The notes: a model not told the origin generated them from the sequence alone. Shown: positions 13,245-22,208, numbered from the stretch's first letter. The stretch: 28,132 nt of DNA from Oleiagrimonas sp035690885 (GCA_035690885.1 DASSKC010000163.1:1-28132), one strand, 5' to 3'. Translations and numbers: made by a program.

Positions 13245-15257
13245 ATGGACTTTTTTGCCCAGCAGGCCAAAGTGCGTCGCAGCAGCCGCTGGCTGGTGGT
13301 GTTGTTCGTGCTCGCGGTGGTGGCCGTGATCGTGGCCGTGGACATCGTGTTCGTGCTGGCATTCGGCTGGCATGAGCGACCCTCGCAGGTGGCTGGCGCC
13401 GGCGCCGCGATGCAGGGTTCGTCGCTGCATTTGAACTGGATCGCGATTGCCGAGGTCAGTGCGGTCGTGCTGGTCCTGATCGGGGTAGCGTCCCTGTATC
13501 GTGCGGCCAGCTTGCGCGGCGGCGGCTCGGTGGTGGCGCTCGGCATGGGGGCGACGCCGGTTCCCGCCGACACCGGCAACCCGGTATGGCGGCGCCTGCG
13601 CAACGTCATCGAGGAAGTGGCCATCGCGTCGGGCGTGCCGGTCCCGGATATTTTCGTGCTCGAAGGCGAATCCGGCATCAATGCATTTGCCGCCGGTTAC
13701 ACGCCCTCGGACGCGGCCGTGTGCGTCACCCAGGGTTGTCTGGACCGGCTCACCCGTGACGAATTGCAGGGCGTGATCGCGCACGAGTTCAGCCACGTGC
13801 TCAATGGCGACATGCGGCTCAATATTCGCCTGATGGGCTTGTTGTTCGGCATTCTGGTGCTCAGCATCATCGGCCGCTTCATGATGTTTTCCGGTGCGGG
13901 CGTACGCTCGCGTGGCAGCAATACGGCCTATCTGGCCCTGATCGGCATCGCGGTGATCGCGGTCGGCTATGTCGGCTACTTTTTCGGACGCCTGATCCAG
14001 GCGGCCGTGTCGCGTTCGCGCGAGTCGCTGGCCGATGCGTCGGCGGTGCAGTTCACGCGTCAGACCGACGGCATCGCCGGTGCTCTCAAGAAGATTGCCG
14101 CGCTGCAGGAAGGCTCGCGCCTGGCCGCGCACAACAAACACGAAGTGGCACACATGTTGTTCGGCGAAGCTGGCGGATTTTCGCGCCTGTTCGCCACCCA
14201 TCCGCCCTTGCCCGAGCGTTTGCAGGCGCTGGGTGTGGCATGGGACGAGAACGAGATGGAGCAACTGGTGCGGGCGTGGCAACAACCGCAGCGCGCCAGT
14301 GATCCGGAGCAGGCGTCGGCATCCTTGTCGGGCTTTGCTCCGGGCGTCGCCTCCGGCGTGGCGGCGACCGCCGCTTCGGCAGGCGCGGACTTGCCCGATG
14401 CGCGGGCCACCATGGCGGTCGACGCGGCAGCGGTCAGTGCACAGGTCGGCGCACCGGGCGCCGGTGCGTTCGATCTTGCCGGCGTGTTGCGTGATCGCCT
14501 GCCGGTGGATGTGGACGAGGCGGTGAAGCATCCGCGCCAAGCCCAGGCATTGCTTCTGGCGTTGGCGATGGATCGTGACGCCAAGGTGCGCGACGCGCAA
14601 TTGCTTACCATCGACAACACCCTGGGCAGCGACTGCGCGCAGGATGCCGAGCACGCGTTGTCGCAACTGATCGGCGTCCACCCGATGCAGCGCTTGCCGC
14701 TGGCGGCATTGGCGTTTCCTGCCTTGCGCAGGCGGCCGCGGCCGGAGGTGGAAAAGTTGCTGGACACCTTGTGCGCGTTGGTGCAGGTCGATCACAGCGT
14801 GGACCTGCATGAGTACTGCCTGGTGCGTCTGCTCGACCTCCAATTGCGCGACCTGCTGGACCCGTCGGCCGGCTTCACGCCCGGCCGCAAGCGCTTGCGG
14901 CAATGTCGCGAGAGCTTTGCATCGCTGCTGGCGCTGGTCGCGGCCCACGGTCATGCCGGCGACCACCAGGCGGCGCAGCGTGCGTGGACACGGGCTCTGG
15001 GTCATGCCCTGCCCGACGCCCGCATCGCGTTTGCCTTGCCCGAAAACTGGCAGGCGGCCATGGATCGCGCCTTGCATGAACTGGATGCCCTGCGCGCCAG
15101 CGACAAGCAGCGGGTGGTCGAGGCCATGGCCATCGTCGTGGGTGAGGACGGTGTGGTCACCGTGGCCGAAGCCGAATTGCTGCGCGTGATCTGTGCGTCG
15201 CTGCATTGTCCCGTGCCGCTGCTCGATGCACGCCCGCAGTCGCCTGTGGACGCGTGA
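13245..15257 (+). CDS. M48 family membrane metalloprotease with C-terminal TerB-like region
   Basis: The 670-residue protein has two N-terminal membrane helices (about 17-40 and 66-85), an M48 zinc protease domain with 'VIAHEFSHVLNGD' (His180, Glu181, His184) and the third ligand region 'SRSRESLADASAVQFTRQ' (Glu259), plus two further membrane helices between (about 195-245). After the protease part come an Ala-rich linker and about 250 residues of helical sequence ending in 'VVEAMAIVVGEDGVVTVAEAELLRVICASL', like the TerB/metal-binding tail. This is longer than HtpX. It follows lemA by 35 bases and precedes the transporter by 40. It probably cleaves membrane proteins; the substrate is unknown. 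Confidence 0.92.
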   Translation: MDFFAQQAKVRRSSRWLVVLFVLAVVAVIVAVDIVFVLAFGWHERPSQVAGAGAAMQGSSLHLNWIAIAEVSAVVLVLIGVASLYRAASLRGGGSVVALGMGATPVPADTGNPVWRRLRNVIEEVAIASGVPVPDIFVLEGESGINAFAAGYTPSDAAVCVTQGCLDRLTRDELQGVIAHEFSHVLNGDMRLNIRLMGLLFGILVLSIIGRFMMFSGAGVRSRGSNTAYLALIGIAVIAVGYVGYFFGRLIQAAVSRSRESLADASAVQFTRQTDGIAGALKKIAALQEGSRLAAHNKHEVAHMLFGEAGGFSRLFATHPPLPERLQALGVAWDENEMEQLVRAWQQPQRASDPEQASASLSGFAPGVASGVAATAASAGADLPDARATMAVDAAAVSAQVGAPGAGAFDLAGVLRDRLPVDVDEAVKHPRQAQALLLALAMDRDAKVRDAQLLTIDNTLGSDCAQDAEHALSQLIGVHPMQRLPLAALAFPALRRRPRPEVEKLLDTLCALVQVDHSVDLHEYCLVRLLDLQLRDLLDPSAGFTPGRKRLRQCRESFASLLALVAAHGHAGDHQAAQRAWTRALGHALPDARIAFALPENWQAAMDRALHELDALRASDKQRVVEAMAIVVGEDGVVTVAEAELLRVICASLHCPVPLLDARPQSPVDA

Positions 15258-15297
15258 GCGACAGGCCTCGCACCCTGCACCGAATCGGCTTGCCGGC

Positions 15298-16602
15298 ATG
15301 AATGCATTCCGCGCGTACTTGCGCAACAACGTGGCTGCGGACGAAGCCGCGCCGCTGGCGTGGTCGTCACTGGCGTTTTTCCTGATCCTGACCTCGTATT
15401 ACGTGATCCGCCCGGTGCGCGACCAGCTCAGTGGTGCGGTCGGCTCGGTGGCCTTGCCGTGGTTTTTTGCCGGAATATTCCTGGCGATGGTGATGCTGAC
15501 GCCGGTATTCGGCTGGCTGGTGTCGCGCTTCGACCGGCGTCGGCTGCTGGTGTGGGTGTACGGCTTTTTCATCTTGTGTCTGCTTGCGTTCGTGCCCGTT
15601 TTCATGGCGCAACGCGAGGTGGGTGCGCGCACGCTGGGCATCGCCTTTTTTACCTGGGTCAGCGTGTTCAATCTGTTCGTGGTGTCGTTGTTCTGGAGCC
15701 TGATGGCAGACCTGTGGACCGGGATGCAGGCGCGGCGCCTGTTTCCCTTGATCGCGTTCGCCGGCATGCTTGGTGCGATCGCCGGCCCTCCGCTGACCCA
15801 CGCGTTGGTGAAGCAACTGGGCGTGGCACCGCTGCTGGTGGTGTCGGCCGTGCTGTTGACGTTGGCCCTGGCGGTGTTGCTGGTGTTGTCGATGCGGCGC
15901 ACGGGCGTGCGCCAGGTCGCAGCCAACGTGCCCGTCGGCGGTTCGTTGTGGGCCGGCGTGCGCCAGGCTTTCATGCAACCGTTCGTACGTTACATGGCGA
16001 TGCTGATGTTGCTCAGCGATGGCATCGGCACACTTGCGTATGCGCTGGTCGCCGACTACGTGAAGGCGCAACAGGCCGGACGCGTGGCCCGGGTCGCGTT
16101 TTATGCCGACCTGGACCTGATCACCAATCTGTTGGGCGCGGTATTGCAGCTGACCATGACGCGCTGGGTCCTCAAGCGCCTCGGGGCCGGTTGGGGGCTG
16201 GTCATTCCGGCGCTGATCAACGTGGTGTTGCTGGGCTCGATCGCGGTGTTCGGTGTCGGCGCGATGAAGACCTTCGGCATCGGCGTGTCGCTGTTGCTGG
16301 TCTTGCAGGTGGTCAATCGTGCCTTGCAGTACGGCATGACCAAACCGGCCAGTGACGCACTGTATTCGCGCGCCAGCCGGGAGGCGCGCTACAAGGGCAA
16401 GAACTTCGTCGAGACCACCGTCTGGCGCCTGGGTGACGTGATCGTCACCAGCGGTCTGAACGGTCTGCGTGCCGTGGGTGCGGGCATCACCGTGATTGCC
16501 GGCCTGGCGACGGGGCTGTCGGCGCTCGCCGCCTGGCTTGGTCACCGCGCCGGCGACGCGCCGGACCTGGAGCACGATCCGACGCCCGCACCTGAAAAAT
16601 GA
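15298..16602 (+). CDS. MFS/ATP:ADP antiporter-like membrane protein (COG3202-like)
   Basis: The 434-residue integral membrane protein has about 12 hydrophobic helices and begins 'LAWSSLAFFLILTSYYVIRPVRDQL', the block that marks the bacterial homologues of plastid/rickettsial nucleotide transporters. Other characteristic stretches are 'WVSVFNLFVVSLFWSLMADLW' and 'YGMTKPASDALYSRASREARYKGKNFVETTVWRLGD'. Homologues in free-living bacteria are common but their cargo is not established, so nucleotide exchange should not be assumed. It is the third gene in the lemA-M48 run (40 bases after the stop) and its end converges on the CBS gene, with no clear terminator in the 33-base gap. Confidence 0.82.
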   Translation: MNAFRAYLRNNVAADEAAPLAWSSLAFFLILTSYYVIRPVRDQLSGAVGSVALPWFFAGIFLAMVMLTPVFGWLVSRFDRRRLLVWVYGFFILCLLAFVPVFMAQREVGARTLGIAFFTWVSVFNLFVVSLFWSLMADLWTGMQARRLFPLIAFAGMLGAIAGPPLTHALVKQLGVAPLLVVSAVLLTLALAVLLVLSMRRTGVRQVAANVPVGGSLWAGVRQAFMQPFVRYMAMLMLLSDGIGTLAYALVADYVKAQQAGRVARVAFYADLDLITNLLGAVLQLTMTRWVLKRLGAGWGLVIPALINVVLLGSIAVFGVGAMKTFGIGVSLLLVLQVVNRALQYGMTKPASDALYSRASREARYKGKNFVETTVWRLGDVIVTSGLNGLRAVGAGITVIAGLATGLSALAAWLGHRAGDAPDLEHDPTPAPEK

Positions 16603-16635
16603 CGCGAGCGCGCCGAAACGCTGCGCCCCGCGTTG

Positions 16636-17064
16636 TCATCCGGCGATGTAGCGTTCCAGATGTTCGATTTCCTGCGCCTGTTCGTCGATCACCGCCTTGA
16701 CCAGGTCGCCGATGGACACGACGCCGACCACCTTGGTGCCGGCCAATACCGGCAGGTGGCGCACACGGCTGTCAGTGCAAAGGCGCATGCACTCGGTCAC
16801 GCTGGTATCGGGCGCGACGCTCAGCGCCGGACTGGCCATGATGCTGGCCACGGTCGTGCTGGCCGAGGAATGGCCTTGCAGGATCACTTTGCGAGCATAG
16901 TCGCGTTCGGATACCACGCCGACCAGCTCGTCATCGCGCATGACCAGCAGTGCGCCCACGCGTTGCTCGGCCATCTGCTTGATGGCATCGAGTACTGCTG
17001 CATCGGGGGCAATGGCATAGACCGAATTGCCCTTGGTCTCCAGAAGATGTTTGACCTGTTGCAT
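16636..17064 (-). CDS. Two-CBS-domain protein
   Basis: The 142-residue protein is only a pair of CBS motifs ('VYAIAPDAAVLDAIKQMAEQRVGALLVM...VVSERDYARKVI' and 'ALSVAPDTSVTECMRLCTDSRVRHLPVL...VVSIGDLVKAVI'), ending in a short helix 'DEQAQEIEHLERYI'. CBS pairs bind adenosine ligands such as AMP, ATP or SAM and regulate partners; no partner domain is attached here. A very good GGAGGA lies 6 bases upstream, preceded by a hairpin CCGGCC/GGCCGG (17080-17097). It is downstream of mtgA on the same strand (122-base gap). Confidence 0.93.
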   Translation of the reverse strand: MQQVKHLLETKGNSVYAIAPDAAVLDAIKQMAEQRVGALLVMRDDELVGVVSERDYARKVILQGHSSASTTVASIMASPALSVAPDTSVTECMRLCTDSRVRHLPVLAGTKVVGVVSIGDLVKAVIDEQAQEIEHLERYIAG

Positions 17065-17186
17065 GCTGTCCTCCCGGGACCGGCCGTTTGTGGCCGGCTC
17101 GAGGTCAGTCTAGCGCGGTTGGCGGGGCCTGGGTGAATTGGTGGAAACCACGCCGATCGGCGTGATGCCGGCGTGCGCAACGGATG

Positions 17187-17942
17187 TCAGCGATGGGCGC
17201 GAGGCCGAGGCGGATCGTCCTCGGTCACGTAGCGGGTGCCGCCGAGCTGTTGCATCTGCTGTTTGATCCAGTTGACGCGTCTTTCGACGTAGGCAGAGGG
17301 GTGATTGGCGTGCAGATGCAGCGGGTTGGGCAGCACCGCCGCCAGCAATGCCGCCTGGCGTTTGGTCAGGTGCGCGGCATCGCGATGAAAGTACAGGCGG
17401 CTGGCAGCGCCCACGCCGTAGATGCCGTCGCCGAACTGGGCGATGTTGGCGTATACCTCGAGAATGCGCTGCTTGGGCCAGGTGATGTCCAGAAGCACGG
17501 TGAAATAGACCTCGATGCCCTTGCGCACCCAGCTGCGTCCGCCCCACAGGAACAGGTTCTTGGCGGTTTGCTGGGTGATGGTGCTGGCGCCACGCAGGCG
17601 GTCGCCTTCCTCGGCTTCTTCGATGGCCGTGTGGATGGCGTGGATGTCGAAGCCGTGGTTGAACGGAAAGGTCTGGTCTTCACTGGCGACCATGGCCAGG
17701 GGTGCGAGCTTGCTCATGCGCGACCATGACACCCAGTGGTAGTGCAGTTCGAAGTCGTCCTCGCCGTGGATCCATGCCGAGGCCTGGCGTTCGAGCATGA
17801 ACGCGCTGGTCGGCGGCGGCACGAAGCGCAATACCAGCACCAGCAACCAGGTGACACCGATCCATGCCAGCGCGATCCAGCCGATCAGGCACAACACGCG
17901 GCGCGTACGCGTGCGCTTGCGTCTTCTTGCGCGCCGGCTCAT
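17187..17942 (-). CDS. mtgA: Monofunctional biosynthetic peptidoglycan transglycosylase
   Basis: The 251-residue protein polymerises lipid II into glycan chains in the periplasm. It has a very basic N-terminus ('RRARRRKRTRTRR'), one membrane helix (about 15-40) and a GT51 domain with 'VASEDQTFPFNHGFD' (catalytic Glu), 'RGASTITQQTAKNLFL', 'RKGIEVYFT', 'WPKQRILEVYANIAQFGDGIYGVGAAS' and 'LTKRQAALLAAVLPNP'. No transpeptidase domain follows. Its ATG overlaps the stop of the upstream GGDEF-EAL gene as ATGA, so translation is probably coupled to it. Confidence 0.95.
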   Translation of the reverse strand: MSRRARRRKRTRTRRVLCLIGWIALAWIGVTWLLVLVLRFVPPPTSAFMLERQASAWIHGEDDFELHYHWVSWSRMSKLAPLAMVASEDQTFPFNHGFDIHAIHTAIEEAEEGDRLRGASTITQQTAKNLFLWGGRSWVRKGIEVYFTVLLDITWPKQRILEVYANIAQFGDGIYGVGAASRLYFHRDAAHLTKRQAALLAAVLPNPLHLHANHPSAYVERRVNWIKQQMQQLGGTRYVTEDDPPRPRAHR

Positions 17943-20851
17943 GCATCCGCCGCGGGGCGGGAGGTGTCATGTGCCGCGAAGTTGCCGACCGCCGCTTGCG
18001 TCAGAACCTCGATCGGCTGCGCACGCGCGTACAGGAATCCCTGGCCCACGCGGCAACCCATGCGCTTGAGCACGTGTTCCTGCAATGGTGTCTCGATGCC
18101 CTCGGCGATCACCTGGATGTCCAGCGAGCTGGCCAGTGCCAGGATCGCACGAACCACCACGTTGGACTGGTTCTGGTCGGACTCTTCCAGGTTGGCGACG
18201 AACGACTGGTCGATCTTGATGACCTCGATCGGGTACTGGTGCATGTAGCTCAGGGAGGAGTAGCCGGTGCCGAAATCGTCCAGGGCGATGTGCATGCCAT
18301 GGCTGCGAAACGTTTCCAGCGCACGCTTGATGCGAATCGGGCTTTCCAGCAAGGTGCCCTCGGTCACCTCCAGACGCAATTTCTGCGGGGAAACGTGGTG
18401 GGTGGCCAGCAACTGCAGCAAACGCTCCTCCAGTCCGGGCGCGCGGAAATGCCGCGCCGAAAGGTTGATGCTGACGCAGCCGGCATCCCCGGTCAGCGCG
18501 TCGGCGTCGCGGCAGACCTGTTCGAAGATCTGCCAGTCGATGTCCTCGATGCAGCCCGAATCCTCGGCCACGCGCAAGAAATCACCCGGCAGCAGCACGC
18601 CGCGTTCGGGGTGATGCCAGCGCAACAACGCCTCGTAACCAACGGTACGCCCATTGTCCATGTTCACCACGGGCTGGTAGTAGGGCACGAAGGCGTGCTG
18701 GTCGAGGCTGCGCCGCAAGTCATTCTCGATCTCCAGCACTTCCAGTGCCTGGTGGCGCAGTCGATCGTCGAAGGTGGCGCTGCGATGACGGCCGCCGGCC
18801 TTGGCGCTGTACATGGCCGAATCGGCATCGCGCAGCAGGTCGTCGGCGTGACGGTAGGCCGGCGTGGCAAAGCTGATGCCCACCGAGGCCGAGGTGAAAA
18901 GCTCCTTCACGCCGACGCGGAAGGGCTTGTGCAATGCCTCGATGATGCGGTCGGCGACGGACTGGGCGGCGTCCGTGACGCGCATGGACTCCAGCAGCAC
19001 GGCGAATTCGTCGCCGCCCAGCCGGGCCACGGTATCGCGTGATTTCAGGCAACCACGGATGCGCCCGCCCACCTGGAACAGCAAATCGTCACCGACCAGA
19101 TGACCGACCGAATCATTGATGACCTTGAAGCGGTCCAGGTCGATGAACAGCACCGCGAACAGCCGTGTCGGGTCGGCGCGGTAATGCTTCATCGCCACTT
19201 CCAGACGCTGCAGCAACAATGCGCGATTGGGCAGGCCGGTCAGCGGGTCGTGCAGGGTCTCGTACTTGAGACGGCGCTCGACGCGTTCGCGTTCGCTGAC
19301 CTGCTTGCGCAAGTCGCGATTGGCCAGCGCCAGTGCGCGGGTGCGCTCGACCACGCGCCGCTCCATCTCGACGTAGGCCTGCTTCAACTCATCGTTGGCC
19401 TGGCGCCGTTGCAAGGCATTGGCGATGTGGTAGCTGACGAAGGTCAGCAGTTCCTGGTCACGCGGCCCGTAGGTATGTTCTTCGGAATAACTTTGCACCA
19501 CCAGCGCGCCCATCACCTTGTTGTTCCAGATCAGCGGCACGCCCAGCCAGAACGTCGAGCGCGAGCCCAGCGCGGACACTTCACCGCTTTGCAGCAGGCG
19601 CTCGGTGTCCACGTCGTCGACCAGCAGCGGTTTGCCGTGACGCAACACGTACTCGGTCATGCCGTGGCCGTGTGTGCGCGGCTGCGGGGCGGCGTCGATC
19701 TGATCGACGGTGTAGGGAAACACCAGCACGGACTCGTCGCCGTGATCTTCCAGCAACGCGATGTAGAAGTTGCGCGCGTAGATCAGCGTGCCGATGACCT
19801 GGTGCACGGCGGCGTAGAAAGCATCCAGGCTGTCGGCGCCGCTGGCGAGCTCGGCAATGCGGAACAACGCGGCCTGCAGGCGCTCGCCACGCTGGCGCTC
19901 CAGCACCTGATGCTGCAGCATGCGGTTGGTTTCGCGCAGTGCCCGCGTGCGTTGCGTGACCCGATCCTCGAGTTTGGCCGTGGCTTCGCGTCGGTCCAGG
20001 GCCGTTTGCAGGTGCTGGGCCACGTACATGAGCAGTTCGCGGTCCTGCTCGGTGTAGCACGCGCGCTGGTCGTAGGCTTGCACCACCAGGCCGCCGGTGA
20101 CGGTATCGCCATGATGCATGGGAACACCGAGCCAGTCCGCGCACGGCACGCCCGGGGTGACCAGGGCGCCCGATGCCTGGCGGGCCAGGGTTTCGGGATT
20201 GCCCATGAAGGAGCGGTTTTCGCGGATCATGTGCCACGTGATCTCGTGGGCGATGGCATCCAGCGATCGCGTTGCGTCCGGATCGGGCGGCGTCGTGTCG
20301 GTGCTGTCGACGTAATAGGGAAAACGAATGGTCTGGTCGACATGGTCGTACAGCACCACGTAGAAATTTTCCGCGTACGTAAGCGTGCTGATCGTGTGGT
20401 GCAGTGCCTGCATCATGCTCGTGGTGTCGCGCGCGGCGACGACCAGGTCGGCGATGGTATAGAGCGCGCGTTGCAGACGTTCGGCCTGGGCCAGACGCGC
20501 CACGGTGCCATACAGGCTGTCCAGGTCCGTCAGCTGGTCCAGGCGCTGGCGCACCATGCGTGCGATCCACGGCCACGGCGCGTTGTCCTGGCTCGATGCG
20601 TGCGGGCAGCGCGCTTCCAGCACGCGTGTGGCACGGCTGTCGCGGGCCAGGATGATGCTCGCCGCGCCTTCACTGGCGCTCGCGGAGGCGTCGTGGCGCC
20701 AACTTACGCGCACGCCGGGTGCGTTGGCGTCGGCAAACGCCTGGCATGCGACGGCCAGCGCCTCCGCACTGGTCGCCGCGAACAGCCGTTCCACCAGCTG
20801 CTCGAGCGCACCAGTGGTCTGGGGCGGGTGTGTTGCTGCCGATGTGGGCAT
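17939..20851 (-). CDS. GAF-GAF-GGDEF-EAL cyclic-di-GMP signalling protein
   Basis: The 970-residue protein makes and/or breaks c-di-GMP. Order: N-terminal region (1-120), GAF1 (about 125-285), linker helix, GAF2 (about 325-485), coiled-coil helix 'ERERVERRLKYETLHDPLTGLPNR', GGDEF domain (about 530-690) and EAL domain (about 705-950). The GGDEF active site is intact ('RLGGDEFAV', 612-616); the inhibitory RxxD site is altered to KSRD (603-606). EAL residues are all present: 'EALLRW' (740), 'INLSARHF', 'LEVTEG', 'ALDDFGTGYSSL', 'IKIDQSFV', 'AEGIETPLQ', so phosphodiesterase activity is likely. No signal peptide or membrane helix is seen, so it is probably cytosolic. ATG 20851 has CCAGGTG upstream; ATG 20869 lacks a site. 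It overlaps mtgA by 4 bases. Confidence 0.93.
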   Translation of the reverse strand: MPTSAATHPPQTTGALEQLVERLFAATSAEALAVACQAFADANAPGVRVSWRHDASASASEGAASIILARDSRATRVLEARCPHASSQDNAPWPWIARMVRQRLDQLTDLDSLYGTVARLAQAERLQRALYTIADLVVAARDTTSMMQALHHTISTLTYAENFYVVLYDHVDQTIRFPYYVDSTDTTPPDPDATRSLDAIAHEITWHMIRENRSFMGNPETLARQASGALVTPGVPCADWLGVPMHHGDTVTGGLVVQAYDQRACYTEQDRELLMYVAQHLQTALDRREATAKLEDRVTQRTRALRETNRMLQHQVLERQRGERLQAALFRIAELASGADSLDAFYAAVHQVIGTLIYARNFYIALLEDHGDESVLVFPYTVDQIDAAPQPRTHGHGMTEYVLRHGKPLLVDDVDTERLLQSGEVSALGSRSTFWLGVPLIWNNKVMGALVVQSYSEEHTYGPRDQELLTFVSYHIANALQRRQANDELKQAYVEMERRVVERTRALALANRDLRKQVSERERVERRLKYETLHDPLTGLPNRALLLQRLEVAMKHYRADPTRLFAVLFIDLDRFKVINDSVGHLVGDDLLFQVGGRIRGCLKSRDTVARLGGDEFAVLLESMRVTDAAQSVADRIIEALHKPFRVGVKELFTSASVGISFATPAYRHADDLLRDADSAMYSAKAGGRHRSATFDDRLRHQALEVLEIENDLRRSLDQHAFVPYYQPVVNMDNGRTVGYEALLRWHHPERGVLLPGDFLRVAEDSGCIEDIDWQIFEQVCRDADALTGDAGCVSINLSARHFRAPGLEERLLQLLATHHVSPQKLRLEVTEGTLLESPIRIKRALETFRSHGMHIALDDFGTGYSSLSYMHQYPIEVIKIDQSFVANLEESDQNQSNVVVRAILALASSLDIQVIAEGIETPLQEHVLKRMGCRVGQGFLYARAQPIEVLTQAAVGNFAAHDTSRPAADA

Positions 20852-21038
20852 GAAGGCACCTGGAGTCATCGCTGTTGCGGTTCTGCGCGACAGTCCCGAG
20901 GCAGTATAACTGCCTGAATGAATAAGCTTGGACCCACCCCGGCGTTTCCGTCGCGCCGGTTTGACCGTTCGGGTCCTGGCTGAATGCGCGCGGACGGCGT
21001 TGATTCGTGCACTGGCGCACAATCACGGGTCGTGGTAC

Positions 21039-21068
21039 TTGTTGGCAAACGTTAAATTAGCGTAGAAT
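21039..21068 (+). promoter_or_regulatory. Candidate promoter for the exported unknown protein
   Basis: TAGAAT (21063-21068) resembles a -10 box; TTGTTG (21039-21044) lies 18 bases upstream and TTGGCA (21042-21047) 15 bases upstream as possible -35 boxes. The stretch is clearly AT-richer than its surroundings. The minus-strand GGDEF-EAL gene starts about 190 bases away on the other side. Confidence 0.4.
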
Positions 21069-21075
21069 CAACATT

Positions 21076-21123
21076 GGAGGAAAACCCTTGCGGAACTCCC
21101 GTCGAGACGGGCTGGTCCCATGA
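21076..21123 (+). other. Possible leader peptide and hairpin in the 5' untranslated region
   Basis: A near-perfect Shine-Dalgarno GGAGGA (21076-21081) stands 6 bases before a TTG (21088) that opens an 11-codon frame ending TGA at 21121-21123. Within it CCCGT (21098-21102) and ACGGG (21107-21111) form a tight hairpin, and CCCAT/ATGGG follows at once. By contrast the main gene has only GGAG 12 bases from its ATG. This may be a regulatory leader; it could also be chance. Confidence 0.35.
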
Positions 21124-21163
21124 TGGGTTCGGTTTTAGAGACTTTTTGGAGCTGCGTGTTGCC

Positions 21164-22162
21164 ATGTATCGCTTGTGCGCCAGTCTGGTAGTGCTTTTGT
21201 CGCTGTTGGCGACAGGCTCGGCCGTGGCTGCAAGCGGGCAAAACCCGCTGGCGCAGGCCGGCGCGCATCCGATGGCGGCCGAGACCGGTGGTTCGTCGCG
21301 CAGCGCGTTGTTGCCGCTTTGGCAGGCGCGCAATGGCCAGTCCTGGGCATTGCTGACGCGCGGCCCGACCTCCGCGTCCGCACCAGCCTCGACGTTGGCC
21401 TTGCATGGTCCCGGCTTTACCTCACGTTCCAGCAGTGGTCTCGAGTACGTGCTCAATCCGCAGTGGGCGGCACATGCGAGTGTCCGGCAGCAATCCTGGC
21501 TGGGCTCTGCTCCCAGTGTCGGCAGCTGCCTGTTTGCCGATGCCTCCCTGCGTCATGATCATTGTACCGACGGCAGCGTGACGCCGCGCCTGCTTGGCAG
21601 CGAGATCGGCGCCACCTTCATGGGCAGCGGCTACAGCCTGGGCATGGATGTGACGACGGTTCGACCGGCGGCCTCGGCTCGGTTGTTGCCGCAGGTCGTG
21701 CCCAATGCGCCGCTGGCAGCCACGGTTGACGGCGTGCCGTTTACCGCACTGCAGGGCAGCACCAGCCTGCGTGCGCGCGGCCGCGTGGCACTGGGTGAGC
21801 ACAGCGGCATCGACATGGGTGCCAGCGTCGGTCGTATCCGTCTGTTGCCCGGCAATGTGCTGGGGGTTGATACCTTGCGCCAGAAGTCGTTGAGCCTGGG
21901 CGTGGACAGCGGTTCGGTCAGTGGGCGCATCATCGGTCGCGTGGTCCAGCCGCGGTCCGGCATGGCGGTGGATGCGCTGGGGACCGATGAGCGGCGCTGG
22001 ACCAGTATCGATCTTGGTGTGACGTGGCATCTGCCCTGGCAGGGATCGCTCAGCTTCGGTGCGCAAAACCTGTGGTCATCCGGAGACGCGCCCGAGCCCA
22101 AGAACGGGCCCAAGCAGGGTCAATCGCGTATTCCCTACGTCCAGTATCATCAGGATTTCTGA
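21164..22162 (+). CDS. Exported protein of unknown function, possibly outer-membrane
   Basis: The 332-residue product has a clear signal peptide ('CASLVVLLSLLATGSAVAAS', cut near residue 21). The rest alternates short polar and hydrophobic stretches with many Gly and Ser ('GSEIGATFMGSGYSLGMDV', 'RVALGEHSGIDMGASVGRI', 'WTSIDLGVTWHLPWQGSLSFGAQNLW') as in beta-barrel or porin-like proteins, and ends with Phe, common in outer-membrane proteins. Two cysteines ('GSCLFAD...DHC') may pair. I do not recognise a named family. The open frame extends to 21074 but ATG 21164 is chosen for the signal peptide. A strong terminator follows. Confidence 0.75.
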   Translation: MYRLCASLVVLLSLLATGSAVAASGQNPLAQAGAHPMAAETGGSSRSALLPLWQARNGQSWALLTRGPTSASAPASTLALHGPGFTSRSSSGLEYVLNPQWAAHASVRQQSWLGSAPSVGSCLFADASLRHDHCTDGSVTPRLLGSEIGATFMGSGYSLGMDVTTVRPAASARLLPQVVPNAPLAATVDGVPFTALQGSTSLRARGRVALGEHSGIDMGASVGRIRLLPGNVLGVDTLRQKSLSLGVDSGSVSGRIIGRVVQPRSGMAVDALGTDERRWTSIDLGVTWHLPWQGSLSFGAQNLWSSGDAPEPKNGPKQGQSRIPYVQYHQDF

Positions 22163-22208
22163 GTCGCCGCCTGATTCGACTTTTCGCTTCGGCCAAAGCC
22201 ACAAGCAC

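Noticed and set aside
13083..15329. Very long open frame on the minus strand opposite the M48 protease
   Set aside because: It mirrors a well-supported protease gene, its product has no recognisable domains, and long antisense frames are expected in GC-rich coding DNA.
19100..20917. Long plus-strand open frame opposite the GGDEF-EAL gene
   Set aside because: Antisense shadow of clear GAF and GGDEF coding sequence; no motif of its own.
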